Position numbers and translations under genes: made by a program. Shown piece by piece: positions 12,043 to 23,340 of a DNA stretch of 64,000 nt. The notes below the pieces were generated by a model that saw nothing but the letters and a program-made list of their open reading frames with translations, was not told where the DNA came from and ran no database searches. Source of the stretch: Paralithodes platypus (lineage: Eukaryota > Arthropoda > Malacostraca > Decapoda > Lithodidae); contig CM064519.1 in NCBI GenBank assembly GCA_032716605.1, forward strand, positions 29,033,943 to 29,097,942. Reading direction: 5' to 3'. Positions within the stretch are counted from its first letter, which is position 1; each line of letters begins with the position of its first letter.

Positions 12043-14528
12043 TCTGAAACCCACTGTCGGCCCAAATGATGAATAAATACATCGACCTTGTGTTCGTGTA
12101 AATCATAGTATTGTATATTTCACAAGTATTTATGTAAGATAGCTATCGATATGTTTCTTTTTTCAGGAATTTAATTTTAATAACAAACTTTTACTTATTT
12201 GTCTTCACCCAGTAGTAATCGTTGCCACTAGTATAAGAAATTAATTATTTACGAAGAATATTCTATGAGTATATAAATTGTTTGATAAAAAAAAACATTA
12301 TATATATATATATATATATATTTATTTATTCAGAATGTTGTACCGATACAAATTAGATGTATGTTGGCAATTAGCGTAGATTTCGGCATAATTATTTGTA
12401 TATCTATATTTCAATAACGCATGTTAATTAGCTACTAAAAATAAAATGGGTCTACTATACATACCATTCGTCTTTATATATTATTTGATTATATTGAATA
12501 TAGTCTTATAACACATATTATCATGGTATTATATATCGAGTTCTATAAATTAATACTTAAAACAAAATCAGTGAAGGGTTTCAAAATAGTTATTTCAAAT
12601 ACATTTACCTTAAAATTTGTGTTTAATAATATAATTTATTCTTAGTACTACATAACCTACAGTATATAGAAAAAGGGTGATCCATTATTAAGCAATAAAT
12701 AACTGAACCGTTGAATGATGTTATGTGATGGATATTATGTAACTGCAAGTGGACGAATACTTAGTGAAATATATTAATAATTATGATTACTAAATACTGG
12801 TAGTCAATTACATCAATGTTAAAGTAATTAAATCTATATAATTTGACTTTATAATATATAAATTTATTTAAAAGTGAATTAAAACTAATAACACAGCTTA
12901 AAACGTATAGCCATTCAAAAGAATAAACAAATGTGATTTTGTTGTAAAACAACAAGTAATGTATTGTTACTGAATAATGGACACACTACATACAGAAAAC
13001 ATATATGCCCAAATAGTCTACGGGATCAGCACATACAACCACAGAACAGACTCTCCAATCAATAAATGATTTACCTTATCAGTATTACATTTAATTTCGG
13101 ACAACATTAAGCGAGTCTTTGCAGATCACGAAGAACCTGCAGTAATGTATTAAAACTTACTATTATTAAATAAACCCTCTAGTTCTCTCACATTCTTCCT
13201 AAGCTGAATTAAATCGTCTTTTTATAACAAATGTATAATGAAGAAAAGCTGCATCATATACTGAAGGGGTTTATATATAAATTTTATTTAGGCTTGTGCT
13301 ACAGAGTGCTGCAAAATTATAACTTTCCGAATGGTAAACACAGATTTTTATCAACATTGCAAATTGTCTTAATGCAATGATAATATGATAACTGTATACA
13401 AATGTCATATTCTGTGTGACCCACATCAACTGTGGTACATGGTAGCTCCTATTTTAATGTAACCGAAAACTTGGTAAATTAAAAATACCTTGAAGAAGCT
13501 TGACATCGGATCTAATGTGGACTACCATTTTTAAAACGGTAAAATGGCTAATGGATGTTTACTGTTCTTGAAATATCTGCATGTATTAAATATTAAATGT
13601 ATCCCAAGCAATAATAACATTGTGCAAAATGAGTGTTTTGTATGCACTCATTGTTTAAAGTTGTATGTTTTATATATTTCAACCTCTAACCTGCTTATGT
13701 TAGGTCATTTACAATTTATACACATATAACGCATGAGTTTTACCGACAGAAGGCCAATATGGCAAAATCGTAAACAAATATATAAGAAGACACGGAAATC
13801 CCCAAAAGCCCGACGGAAGCAGATCCCTTTCACACCTAACCCCTCTAATTCACATGATTATCAAGTTTAACCTTGAATACTTTCGCCATTCTTAAGTTTA
13901 GCAAAGTACTACAGTAGGTATCTAATTATAAAAGACAAATTAATCATTTGGTGTTACTATATAAAGCTGGCAAACATCTTAATTTATTGAGGAAAATATT
14001 AAACGATTTTGAAACACTTACACACTAATAATGATTGGTAAGCAAGCGCATATGAACTTTAAATAACATTTGATTAAACGGCATATTAATATTGTAGATA
14101 TAGCGGTTTTCGTTTAAATTTTACAATAATTATTAAGTACGGACGCCACTTACTTTATCCAACATTAATTATTATTATTATTATTATTAATAATCTCATT
14201 TAATTATTCCTCTCTTGCATAGTTGTACAATGTTCTCTTTTTGTTTTGATAAACATAAATTTAGGTAGATTAGATTGATGAACAGATATACTAATACCTA
14301 TTTATAAATTGTTGTTTATTGGTGAAATATAAATATTGGGAGATGCATCATTTATATCATTAAGAACTACAATTGAACGGAAGTCGAAGGATACTCAACA
14401 TGAACTACGTAATAATATCTATTGACATACATTTGGTAGCGGGAAATGGTTTTGACGACATACGATATATCAGAAAACTGCATCTAACATCACCCAGTTT
14501 TGTTTTAGTCAAAGTGAAATAATACTGT
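11314..14528. other. AT-rich non-coding DNA with (TA)n arrays
   Basis: Long (TA)n lies at about 11967-12040 and a shorter one at 12298-12320. (ATT)n occurs at about 14166-14190. No convincing coding frame; the short frames present are composed of AT-rich codons. Confidence 0.6.
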
Positions 14529-14857
14529 TTAAGAGGAGGCAGTTGTTTTTTCGAGTCGTCCTCCTCCCTCATGTTTAGCCCAATTAATTAGGAGATTTCA
14601 AGACATTCGCCCCATTTGTTTGGAGATTTTCAGACCTTTTGCCCCATTTTTTGCCAATATTAAGACCTTTCGTGCCATTTAGGTGTCTATTGTTTTCGTA
14701 ACGAGCGATAGCGAGCCTATATTTGAAGAGGAATCGGCCTTTCGGCCGGGACATTTTTCTACCGAAAAATTTACAAATTTATATCGAAGGGGGATCTTGT
14801 GGGTGTTTTTTTAAGTTTGATAGAGGTATAGAGAGCAAACTAAACCCCCTCCTTTAA
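14529..14857 (-). mobile_element. TTAA-flanked MITE, family 1, copy 2 (329 bp)
   Basis: TTAA lies at 14529-14532 and 14854-14857. Read on the minus strand, it carries hairpin 1 (14753-14770), hairpin 2 CGGCC-GAAA-GGCCG (14735-14748), the block GGCTCGCTATCGCTCG (about 14702-14717), then the CGACACC/AATGGCACGAAAGGTCTTA part and GGGCTAAACATGAGG. One of the most complete copies. Confidence 0.8.
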
Positions 14858-15419
14858 CCATTGAGCCGAACCAGTAAATTATGATGCACAATACCGTCTG
14901 GGCTCCCTTAAGCTTGATAAATATTAAAATCTAAGATATGCTAATTATACATTTTGATAAGACAAAGCATTCGTGATACCCACTAGGTAATGAGAACAAA
15001 CAGAATCATTGTCACTTTGGATGCTTCGTGAATAAACTCAATGAAAGTTAAATATGTCCAAACTATTAAATCGCATGTAATGTAACTAAAGTCGAGAATC
15101 CAACGATATCATAATATATACTGCAGGATGAGAAACAACTAGTGATGCAATTATTTCTACCAATCTGGATACAGTTTCAATGTAGATATTAAGTACGATG
15201 CGATAGCAAAATACATAGTTATAGCCGGTAATAGAACAAAATAGATGTCTAAATTTAAATAAATCTAAAACCAGTGAAATAAAGAAAACGTGACAATGAA
15301 ATAGAAGAAGCACACCATACGAGAATCGACTTTAACCACTCCAAAGCCGACAATATGATACTTCAGCGAAGAAATAGCTCAGTTTACCATCCCTAAGGTT
15401 CAGTTTTCTCTGGAGCCCA

Positions 15420-15600
15420 ACGACGGGGGGAGAGCGTTCCCTTTGAGTTTCCCGTGGCTGTTACTAGATGGCGCTCGGGAGGCAAAATAAACCATAAATC
15501 TACAATGGCTGTCCACACTCTAGTCACCGCCGGGCCCCCGAAAGCTGTACTACCTCCCGCCCCCGCCTCCTTCGCCGCCTACTCAGAAACTTGGTGAAGT
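15420..15600 (+). promoter_or_regulatory. GC/CpG-rich island with CTCF-like core and short ATG frame
   Basis: This patch stands out in AT-rich DNA. It holds ACTAGATGGCGCT (15463-15475), which matches the core of the CTCF consensus, then ACCATAAATC (15491-15500) and an ATG in AATGGC (15505) opening a 30-codon frame to TGA at 15597 (starts MAVHTLVTAGPPKAV). Downstream are CCGCCCCCGCC-type GC boxes. It could be a promoter with a first coding exon, or a CpG-rich repeat: a related segment occurs at 18.99-19.07 kb. No donor site of good quality follows the ATG frame. Confidence 0.3.
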
Positions 15601-15737
15601 GGTTTGGGGTTCGGTATACGATACATCGGAGTTAGGATTTTAGCTGCAAGATTAGGTAGTGTTGCAGACGGTTTAAAGTGGTAGGCTTTTAGGAATCCTG
15701 ATTAGCTGTAAGATCGGATAGGATATACTGTAAGATT

Positions 15738-15914
15738 ATTATAGCTGTATATAGACGATTTTGTGCGGCTGACTAATTTTCTGTGGTATTAAAAAGGGTT
15801 AGGCGATATAGTTTGAAGTATGTAATTGCTGGATATAATATATATACTGAATATAATCGTTTAATAGTAGCCAGCATAAAGTTAAAATTACGTCGCCGGT
15901 AAAGAAGGGGTTAA
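15738..15914. mobile_element. piggyBac-like MITE, family 2, copy 2 (left end decayed)
   Basis: The body GACGATTTTGTGC...ATCGTTTAATAGTAGCCAGC and right end CGTCGCCGGTAAAGAAGGGG plus TTAA (15911-15914) match copy 1 closely. The left terminus is not recognisable. Confidence 0.75.
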
Positions 15915-15954
15915 GAAGGGATAAGGTGAGGATCTGGGTTAGCAATAAAACCAG

Positions 15955-16369
15955 TTAACTCCTCCTGTAACAGCAATATATATATATAATTTAATTATAG
16001 CAATATTTAGACGATTTTGTACAGTTTAAGAAGGATCTGCGGTAGTAAAAAGGGTTAAGTGAGATAGTTCTAGGCCTGTTCATTGCTGGAAGCCCAGAAT
16101 AAAGTTAACCCTTTCACGCATTTATGACGCAGAGGTTGCCAGATTAGCAATAAGAAATAGAATTCTCTCACTCTTATAATTACCTCTCCAAAATTAGGTT
16201 TCTGCCCACAGCGAACTCCTAAGACAACTGCAGAGGTTGACGTAACTAAACTAAAGGTTTCTAAATACCCCTGATGGTAACAAAGGCTTTAAAGTATCCC
16301 CAATAGGCTCAAAATCGCGTCATAGGTCGGAGAGGGTTAAATGGACGGCACCGGTACAAAAGGGGTTAA
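15955..16369. mobile_element. piggyBac-like MITE, family 2, copy 3 (outer, interrupted)
   Basis: It opens TTAACTCCTCCTGTA (15955), contains TTTGTACAGTTTAAGAAGGA, and its right end CCGGTACAAAAGGGGTTAA closes at 16369. The right arm is split at a TTAA by the element at 16105-16340. Without that insert the copy is about 183 bases. Confidence 0.75.
16105..16340. mobile_element. TTAA element nested inside family 2 copy 3
   Basis: It runs from TTAACCCTTTCACGCATTTA to GGTCGGAGAGGGTTAA, with GACGC near the left end and GCGTC near the right (inverted). It sits at the TTAA that copy 1 shows in its uninterrupted right arm (AAAGTTAAAAAGACG at about 6987-7000). About 232 bases plus TTAA. Confidence 0.7.
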
Positions 16370-18984
16370 CATGTAATTTAAATAGCTTTGACGCATGATA
16401 GTTTTCTGGATTAGCTAGGACATCGGGAAAAATATTTATAATTATGACTCGTGTAGGGTTAGCTATAAGAGCAGGTATAGTCACAATCAATTGATGTGTA
16501 AGAACTTTGAGGATATTTTGTGTGAAATCCAGAGAGAGAGAGAGAGAGAGAGAAAGCAAGAGAGATAGATATTTACTGAATATTTTTAACGACGTGAAGC
16601 AGTAATTAAGCACTAGTTATGGGTTATTAACAAACAGAAGAATTGTCACAGAAAACAAATATACTAAAATTAACACACTTGATTTCCAGGATTTTCGGCG
16701 AGCTATTGATTTCGACTCGCTAAAGTTCTATTTTAACCCTTTTTACGTGTCGAGTTTATTATAAATGTTGTCAGTAACTTCCAACATAATATATTCCTTT
16801 TTCTGAATGGACATTATCGAACACCTGACTCTTTGAGAAGATACAGCATGACCGTAACTTTCTATATAACAATATTTTACTGTACTTCTCATTATTCAAC
16901 TTATTCTTCCTCGTATCCAAATTACTCTACTTTCCTACTTTACTCCAGCCATGTCAGTAATAACTGAATTTAATTTACTTCTTATTTATCAACTTACTCT
17001 TCCTTTATCCAAATGACTCTACTCTCCTTCTTTACTTCAGCCATCAAGTCAAGTCAATAACTGAACTACAAGAATCTGCCACACATCACTGGTTGCTCTC
17101 CCACTAGTAATGCCGAAATATGACTTAGAACCAAGGAAAATATGCCAAGATATGTTCGCATTTTTTATTCTTTCCTGTGGATAGCTAATATGAACTGGTT
17201 AATAAGCTCGACAAATATATAAATCTCTCTCCAATATCGCTAACATATCGTAATGGAGGATCAATTACAGCAACGCACTATTAAACAAGGCATATTAGTT
17301 AACGATTATTCCAATGTTTTTCTTTCTGATAACGAGCAAATTCGTACTGCATGCTCTTCTTGACAGTGCTTAAGTCTATTAGTAACCAAACAAATTATCT
17401 CATTAATTTTCGATTGATATATTTCCTTGTGCAAATCGTCAAACAAACTAATTAGCAGAGGTAATCTATCAAACATTTTATGTCGGTCATAGAATTTGAC
17501 AACATATAAAAATAGATTAACCATGTTCTATGCTTGATAACGGTATAACTTTCTGATAGTGAATGGCCAAACCTATATTTTAACAAAGGCAAAGGAATCG
17601 TATTTTCCCACATCACTATTCAATTTGTTCTTTATGTTTTCTTCTACAAGTGACGCTAATTGTGATAATGCCAATTATATAACTCATATCAAATCGTACG
17701 TCCATCAATCATTGCAAGAAAAAAAACTATTATACTCAAATATTTGTAGTGTGTGCATTGATTGATTAGCCTATACGGAATAATTAAATGTATTATCTTA
17801 TATTAATCAATGGATGCTACATCTTCTTAAAATGTCCAAATGGTAGTGCATGAAAGAGTTAAATATAGATTGATAATAAATATACAACTGTTGATAGAAT
17901 TATAATAAAAGACAAAATTAACTAATTTAATTTAACATATACTTTAGTCTTGAAAGTACGCTGACCGAATTATTAACTAAAAATTGCAATATTAAGCAGT
18001 AATTTATAGCGTTATAACAGAAACGAAAACAGTAAGACCATTATGCTAAGTTATCTCAAATTTCTAGACTTATTTAATTACTATAAATTGGAGAAACACA
18101 TGTTAGCCGCACAACTAAATAATATTCAAAATATAGCATTAGTAGGATATACATGTCTATTATAATGTTGACACTATATCCTATTGGGCTATTTTTTTTA
18201 TAATCTTATATCAGTCACAGCCATAATTGTTTTGTAATATTTGCAATTACTATTATACATTTTGTAGATCATAATATCATCATACAAAATATTTACAACG
18301 GAACATGATATACATTTAGCCACCTAGCGTATATTACGACGTAACTATATTAATTATATATATGAATAATTGAAGGACAACATAGATTAAGTTTCCTTGA
18401 ATGTTCTTCACTTTACTTGAACAGTATGTTTACCGAGAGGATTATAATCATATCTCACACAGGTAATTAAGTAACACCCCGTTCTTAACAATAATCATCA
18501 ATTACAAACCCCAATGCACTTGATTAAACTAATGAAAGCATATGGTCCTCCCGGGATTAGAGATATATTGATTATCGATGACTCTAGTGCTTATGCATCA
18601 AGTGAATACTAATGAAATATGTAAAATCGACACTATTCTTCATATATTATATGACTTACAATTGAATATACACAAATCTACACCAAGTTATATATTTATC
18701 GAAACACTTTTGCTACCACTTAACTATAGCAAATATATATTAGAAAATATTGACAATATACAGTATAGTGATAATTAAGAGTTAATTATTTATAAAGATA
18801 TATTATTAGTACTTGCTAATATATTATTTTGTACAACTTCACATGAATGATATGATGCCGAAAACATATACTAGTGCATTTAAGTAACCCTCACACCTGA
18901 TGGTTAGTGCAAAGTAGAAACGTTCTATCAATCGAAGGGAAAATGGAGAAGATCAAAATACTATTGAGCCATGTTGACAGCGGG
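16370..18984. other. AT-rich DNA without recognised genes
   Basis: (GA)n lies at about 16530-16552. Solitary TTAACCCTTTTTACG near 16733 resembles one family 2 end. One 72-codon minus-strand frame is listed separately. Otherwise nothing seen. Confidence 0.5.
17306..17524 (-). CDS. hypothetical 72-codon ORF
   Basis: The frame reads MVNLFLYVVKFYDRHKMFDR at its start and ends LSERKTLE. It alternates hydrophobic and charged residues in a helix-like way (FDRLPLLISLFDDLHKEI) and is less biased in composition than most frames nearby. No domain is recognised, no clear promoter or splice sites frame it, and an ORF this short can arise by chance in this composition. It might be an eroded exon or transposon piece. 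Confidence 0.12.
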   Translation of the reverse strand: MVNLFLYVVKFYDRHKMFDRLPLLISLFDDLHKEIYQSKINEIICLVTNRLKHCQEEHAVRICSLSERKTLE

Positions 18985-19075
18985 CGCGTGGGTGTTAGTA
19001 GACATTTCTCTCAATAGATGGCGGTGGGGCGGCCGACCATAAATCATAATGGCGGCGGCTGACAGAAGGTAAACA
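18985..19075 (+). promoter_or_regulatory. CpG/YY1-like patch with possible short first exon
   Basis: It holds AATAGATGGCGGT (19013-19025), ACCATAAATC (19036-19045) and CATAATGGCGGCGGC, a good match to the YY1/Pho site that often overlaps gene starts. An ATG at 19049 gives M-A-A-A-D-R and then the splice-donor-like AAG|GTAAAC with GT at 19069-19070. The order and spacing repeat those at 15463-15507. This may be a real promoter plus 20-base coding start, or a repeat that copied one. No second exon was found. Confidence 0.3.
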
Positions 19076-20035
19076 AACATCAGGTTTCAACATAACTGAG
19101 CCGTGTTCCCTGTCACCGCTCAAAATCAGAGCCCGCACTGAAGTGGCTGCCTACCATGGCTAGATTGTACTGAAAACTTGATAAAAATTATGTTATACGA
19201 ACAATATTTTTGTATTTGGATAGTTATATAATAAACACTTTGACATAGTGATGGCATCATGGAAATAATGACAAGCTAGCGTCTCTTCTCCTTTGTTCTA
19301 GTTTAACGTAAATCGAAGTAGATCATTCCTATGGTTATATTTTGATCCATGACGTGATGGAAATAGATAAGTAAAACTAATTAATTGATAATCAACATAA
19401 AACTTTGGGAATGATAACGATCCATTTCGCATGGTACGGTAGGCCGAATGAGTAATGTTTCAGTAGCCAGTATGTTCTGCTTCCTCAAAATTGTATTAAT
19501 ATCTACCGGGAGTTAAATACAGTAGCTGCAAGACATCAGAGAGATATTTTAGACCCTACGCGATAAATATATCATGGTTTACAGTACAATTTGGGATGCT
19601 GTTTATTTATATAAGGTAAGGTCGGATTCAAAAGTACGGGAACTACTTACAAATGGATACACAAATTAATTAAAAATTGATATGTTAGTAGCTCGCAGTT
19701 GTGCATAATCATTCACTGATTATCTTCGGTATATTTGGGTCATATACTGTAATGTATTTTTGTTTATGTATATTACCTTCACTGTAAATACTTTCTCACT
19801 AATCCTTAACTGTACTTGAACTTGTGGTACGTATTTTCTCCACATTATCAACTCTTTATCCTTTTGAGTCATGCAGTTCGGAATATGTGAAGAGAGGACT
19901 ATTTTCCTATCAGTACGTTATTTACAAGTAATTGTTCTAATCGCAATTTATCTACATCCAAAAAGATAGTATGATCCAATAGAATAGTGGTGAACAGAGC
20001 GCCAGATATCATTATTATTTTCTTATTAGTTAATA
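19076..20035. other. AT-rich non-coding DNA
   Basis: No gene or repeat landmark seen. Confidence 0.45.
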
Positions 20036-20220
20036 GGGGAGGTGTGGTGGAGTGGTCTTGCCACTGGCCTGGTAATCCAAAGGTCCCGGGTTCAAATCCC
20101 GATGTATCAATGGGATGATATTATTGGGATGGAATTTGTGCTGTACCTGGTATCCGTGCATTACCACAAGCCCACCGAAACGTCAATAAAATACCCTCAT
20201 TGTTCCCTGATTAAATAGCA
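20036..20220 (+). repeat. tRNA-Thr-like SINE head
   Basis: An A box (GGTGGAGTGG, 20046-20055) and a perfect B box (GGTTCAAATCC, 20089-20099) are spaced as in a tRNA. Between them the loop CTGGTAA puts GGT at the anticodon, pointing to tRNA-Thr. The anticodon stem has two mismatches and the acceptor ends do not pair, so this is not a working tRNA gene but a SINE promoter for RNA polymerase III. A non-tRNA body follows. Confidence 0.6.
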
Positions 20221-20224
20221 CTGT

Positions 20225-20589
20225 ATGAATATTCCCATATTCAAAATATGCTATTGGGGTGCAATGCCTGGTGAGTTATCTGCTCAACAGGTGGCGTTGT
20301 GTGTGTGTAAGTGTGAGAGTCCGAGTGTAGTGGGTGAGACAGTGAAGCACGGGAACGAGGTGGCTTCAGAGATGGGGTCGTTTCGGGCCATGAGTGAGCA
20401 CCGTGCCTCATGTGAAGGCAAGATGGCAGGTGCTCGTTGTACTCTACGTGCTTCACATGTCTCACTCCCTAGACTGGAACAAGACCTCACGGGCTTCACT
20501 GTTCATTGTAAAGCGGTGAATGTTAAGGCTCTCAGCCTATGCCCGAGAGGAAGTAAGTTGGAATATAGAAAAAAAAAAAAAAAAAAAAA
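20225..20589 (+). repeat. GC-richer poly(A)-ended retroposed segment
   Basis: This 340-base segment is markedly GC-richer than its flanks and ends in A21 (about 20569-20589), the mark of a retroposed RNA. It holds an inverted pair CATGTGAAG/CTTCACATG (near 20408-20460). It may be the body and tail of the SINE starting at 20036 or a separate retrocopy. The 124-codon frame inside, ending in Lys from the poly(A), is not recognised. Confidence 0.45.
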
Positions 20590-21506
20590 GGTACTCTAAA
20601 TCATGATATCCTCTTTCTCCTAGACTGTGAAATGTAATTCGTATGAAAAGGGTTCTAAAAGAGTTTATAATAATTTACCTATTTAAAGGTATATTGATGG
20701 TAATACACCCATTTAAAACGATAAATCACATAAAAAACACCCAATGACTGTATGTACTGTTTTCAAACCCTTTGTATATCCTTGATGTTTTGCAGACTAT
20801 TATTTCCGGGTAGAGAATTGGAGATGTAAGGGTGATAAACAGTAGCATATACAGTATATATATATTCCTAATAACGGGTACGCCATAATATTACTAAACA
20901 AATTTAGTATCACCTGCTAAAGTTGTGGTAATTGAAAGGTAAGAAGTATATGTTGTCTGGCTAATAGATACCCCATGATATCCCTTTCTTTCCAACATTA
21001 AAACCATATTTACTGATAAAGAAGTGGATATACAGTACAAGTGTGAGAGGAATCAATAATCGGTATATTTTCACTTGACGGTACTGGTCCTCACCTTGAT
21101 TATTAAGCTATTACATTGTTTTTATAGTGAAACATGTTAATTTTGAAACCTTGGTATTCATATTCTAGACATAATAGTTTCATATTTTTCCATCAAGTTT
21201 CGAAACCTCCGTTGCTAAGGGATTGGATGTACCGTCAGCTGGGAACAAATAGTCTAGTATATCGAGCGAGGCCTCATTAGTATGCTCTGCGCCGGCACTT
21301 GCGGGGGTGAAAAAGTATTCAATCGGTTTCGGGCGTAGGAGCAGCCGCCCTACTGCGTTCACTTATTATACCAAAATGATACAAAAATATATTACGATAG
21401 CAATTCTGTCATCTATTTGATCGAAGGCTTATAGTACTGTGTGTCGATAGTGTTGTGAAAAAAAAAAAAAAAGGAAATTATATATATATATATATATAAT
21501 ATATAC

Positions 21507-21583
<77 letters not shown>

Positions 21584-22431
21584 CATATATATAATATATA
21601 TATATATATATATCGGTACAACAGTATATATTAGATATGACTAATATATGAGTTATATGCAGAGACTATTTAATTTTGTTCGCACCACAAATATTAACCA
21701 ACAGGTTTGTATGCACACAAGTAGTTCTGATATTTACTAGGTTAATATTATTCACGATTATTTGATGCATGCATGGTATTGTATTGAAAGTTTTAAACCA
21801 ATTCATGGTATTTTTAAAAATCATAGTCGCCTAATATTCTGTTCAATATGACTTTAAACATAATGTACTTGTACGAAACTAACAACACAAATGATTCAGT
21901 AATACCTGCCAACACAAAAAAATATTTATTTATAATTACAAACAAATTATATCACCTGTTGATTGATCCTTTATGGAATCAAAGTGATCTACTGAATAAA
22001 AAAAAATATATATACAGTATGTGTAAGACCTAATCAAAAACAGCCCCCCCCCCCTCTGTTGTACGTATCTGATGTAATTGGCAACACACCGCATGAGTAC
22101 CATCATATTTAATCTGATTTTTAATTATCAATATACAGTATATTTTAGAGTTAGACTTAAGAGTTGTTTTTTCTCATATATTCTAATGCCTACTAGAGAA
22201 CACAGTTCACAGGCAACCATTTTCTGTTTCTAAAGACATACATTTGTTTCCAGACATGATTCTAGTACTCGAAAAGGAATGGATGAAGTTTGAGGCATAC
22301 GTCGTGCACTTTATGCTTTATATCACCGAGAGGAACACACCACTGACCGCTTCCCCTGACCACCACCATCACCACTACCCTCGTCTTCACCACACAGACA
22401 CACACACCTTCAGGCACGGGAGGCCAGGTAT
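20590..22431. other. AT-rich DNA with poly-A and (TA)n
   Basis: A run of A (about 21459-21472) is followed by (TA)n from 21479 to 21613 with a few interruptions. C12 lies near 22043. No gene seen. Confidence 0.6.
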
Positions 22432-22978
22432 ACGGAAGGGGCTGAACAGGTATAGAGACTGGTTTGGGGGGAGAGAAGGGGCAAGGATAGTTCAAGTTAA
22501 GCACATTGAGGAATGTATTGAATGTGGAGCAGTAGGAGTGGCATAGACAAAGAAAACACAAAAAGGTAAAACAAAGCTATACGGAAGGAGCAGTTGAGGT
22601 GGCTGATTTGGGGAGAGAAGGAGCAAGGATAGTTCAGTGTTAAGCAAGTTGAGGATTGTATTGGAATTGGAGCAGTATCGTGGTACAGAAAAAAAGGTAA
22701 AACAAAACTATACAGAAGGGGCAGGTGAGTTATAGAGGCTAATTTGGGGGGATAGAAATGGCAAAGATAGTTCAGTGTTAAACAAATTGAGGAATGTATT
22801 CAAATTGGAGCATTATGGGTGGCATTGACAAACCAAATAAAACAAAACTATACGGAAGGGGCAGGAGAGGTGGCTGATTTTGGGGAGAGAAGGGAAAAAT
22901 ATTGTTCAGTGTTAAGCAAATTGGAATAATGTATAGGAATTGGAATATAATGGGTGGCATAGGCAGAACAGATAAACA
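22432..22978. repeat. tandem repeat, four diverged units of 128-149 bp
   Basis: Units start at about 22432, 22581, 22712 and 22852, each with ACGGAAGGGGC (or close) and later GGCAAGGATAGTTCA, GCAAATTGAGGAATGTATT and AAAACAAAACTAT. Divergence between units is substantial, so the array is old. Purine-rich DNA continues to about 23250. Confidence 0.85.
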
Positions 22979-23266
22979 GGGTGATGCTGTTTAAAGGAGG
23001 GGATAACAACAAAGATCAAGATAGATCAGAATTGTTTTTAAACTAAATATGAGAATGAAATAGTGGGTGGGAGGAAGAAGACAGAAATAAGAAAGGAGAG
23101 GTCGAATGGTAGGAGGGGACTGGTGAAAATCGAGGAAGAAATGTGTGGAAGAGGGAAGAGGAGTGGAAGGATGAATATGGAGTAGAAGAGTGTGAGGAAG
23201 AGGAGGGGGAGAGGGAAGAGAGATATAGGAGAGATAAACTGTTATAGGAAGATAGAAAGAGGAACG

Positions 23267-23340
<74 letters not shown>

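Noticed and set aside
20041..20112. Functional tRNA-Thr gene
   Set aside because: Mismatches in the anticodon stem and no pairing of acceptor ends; better read as a SINE head.
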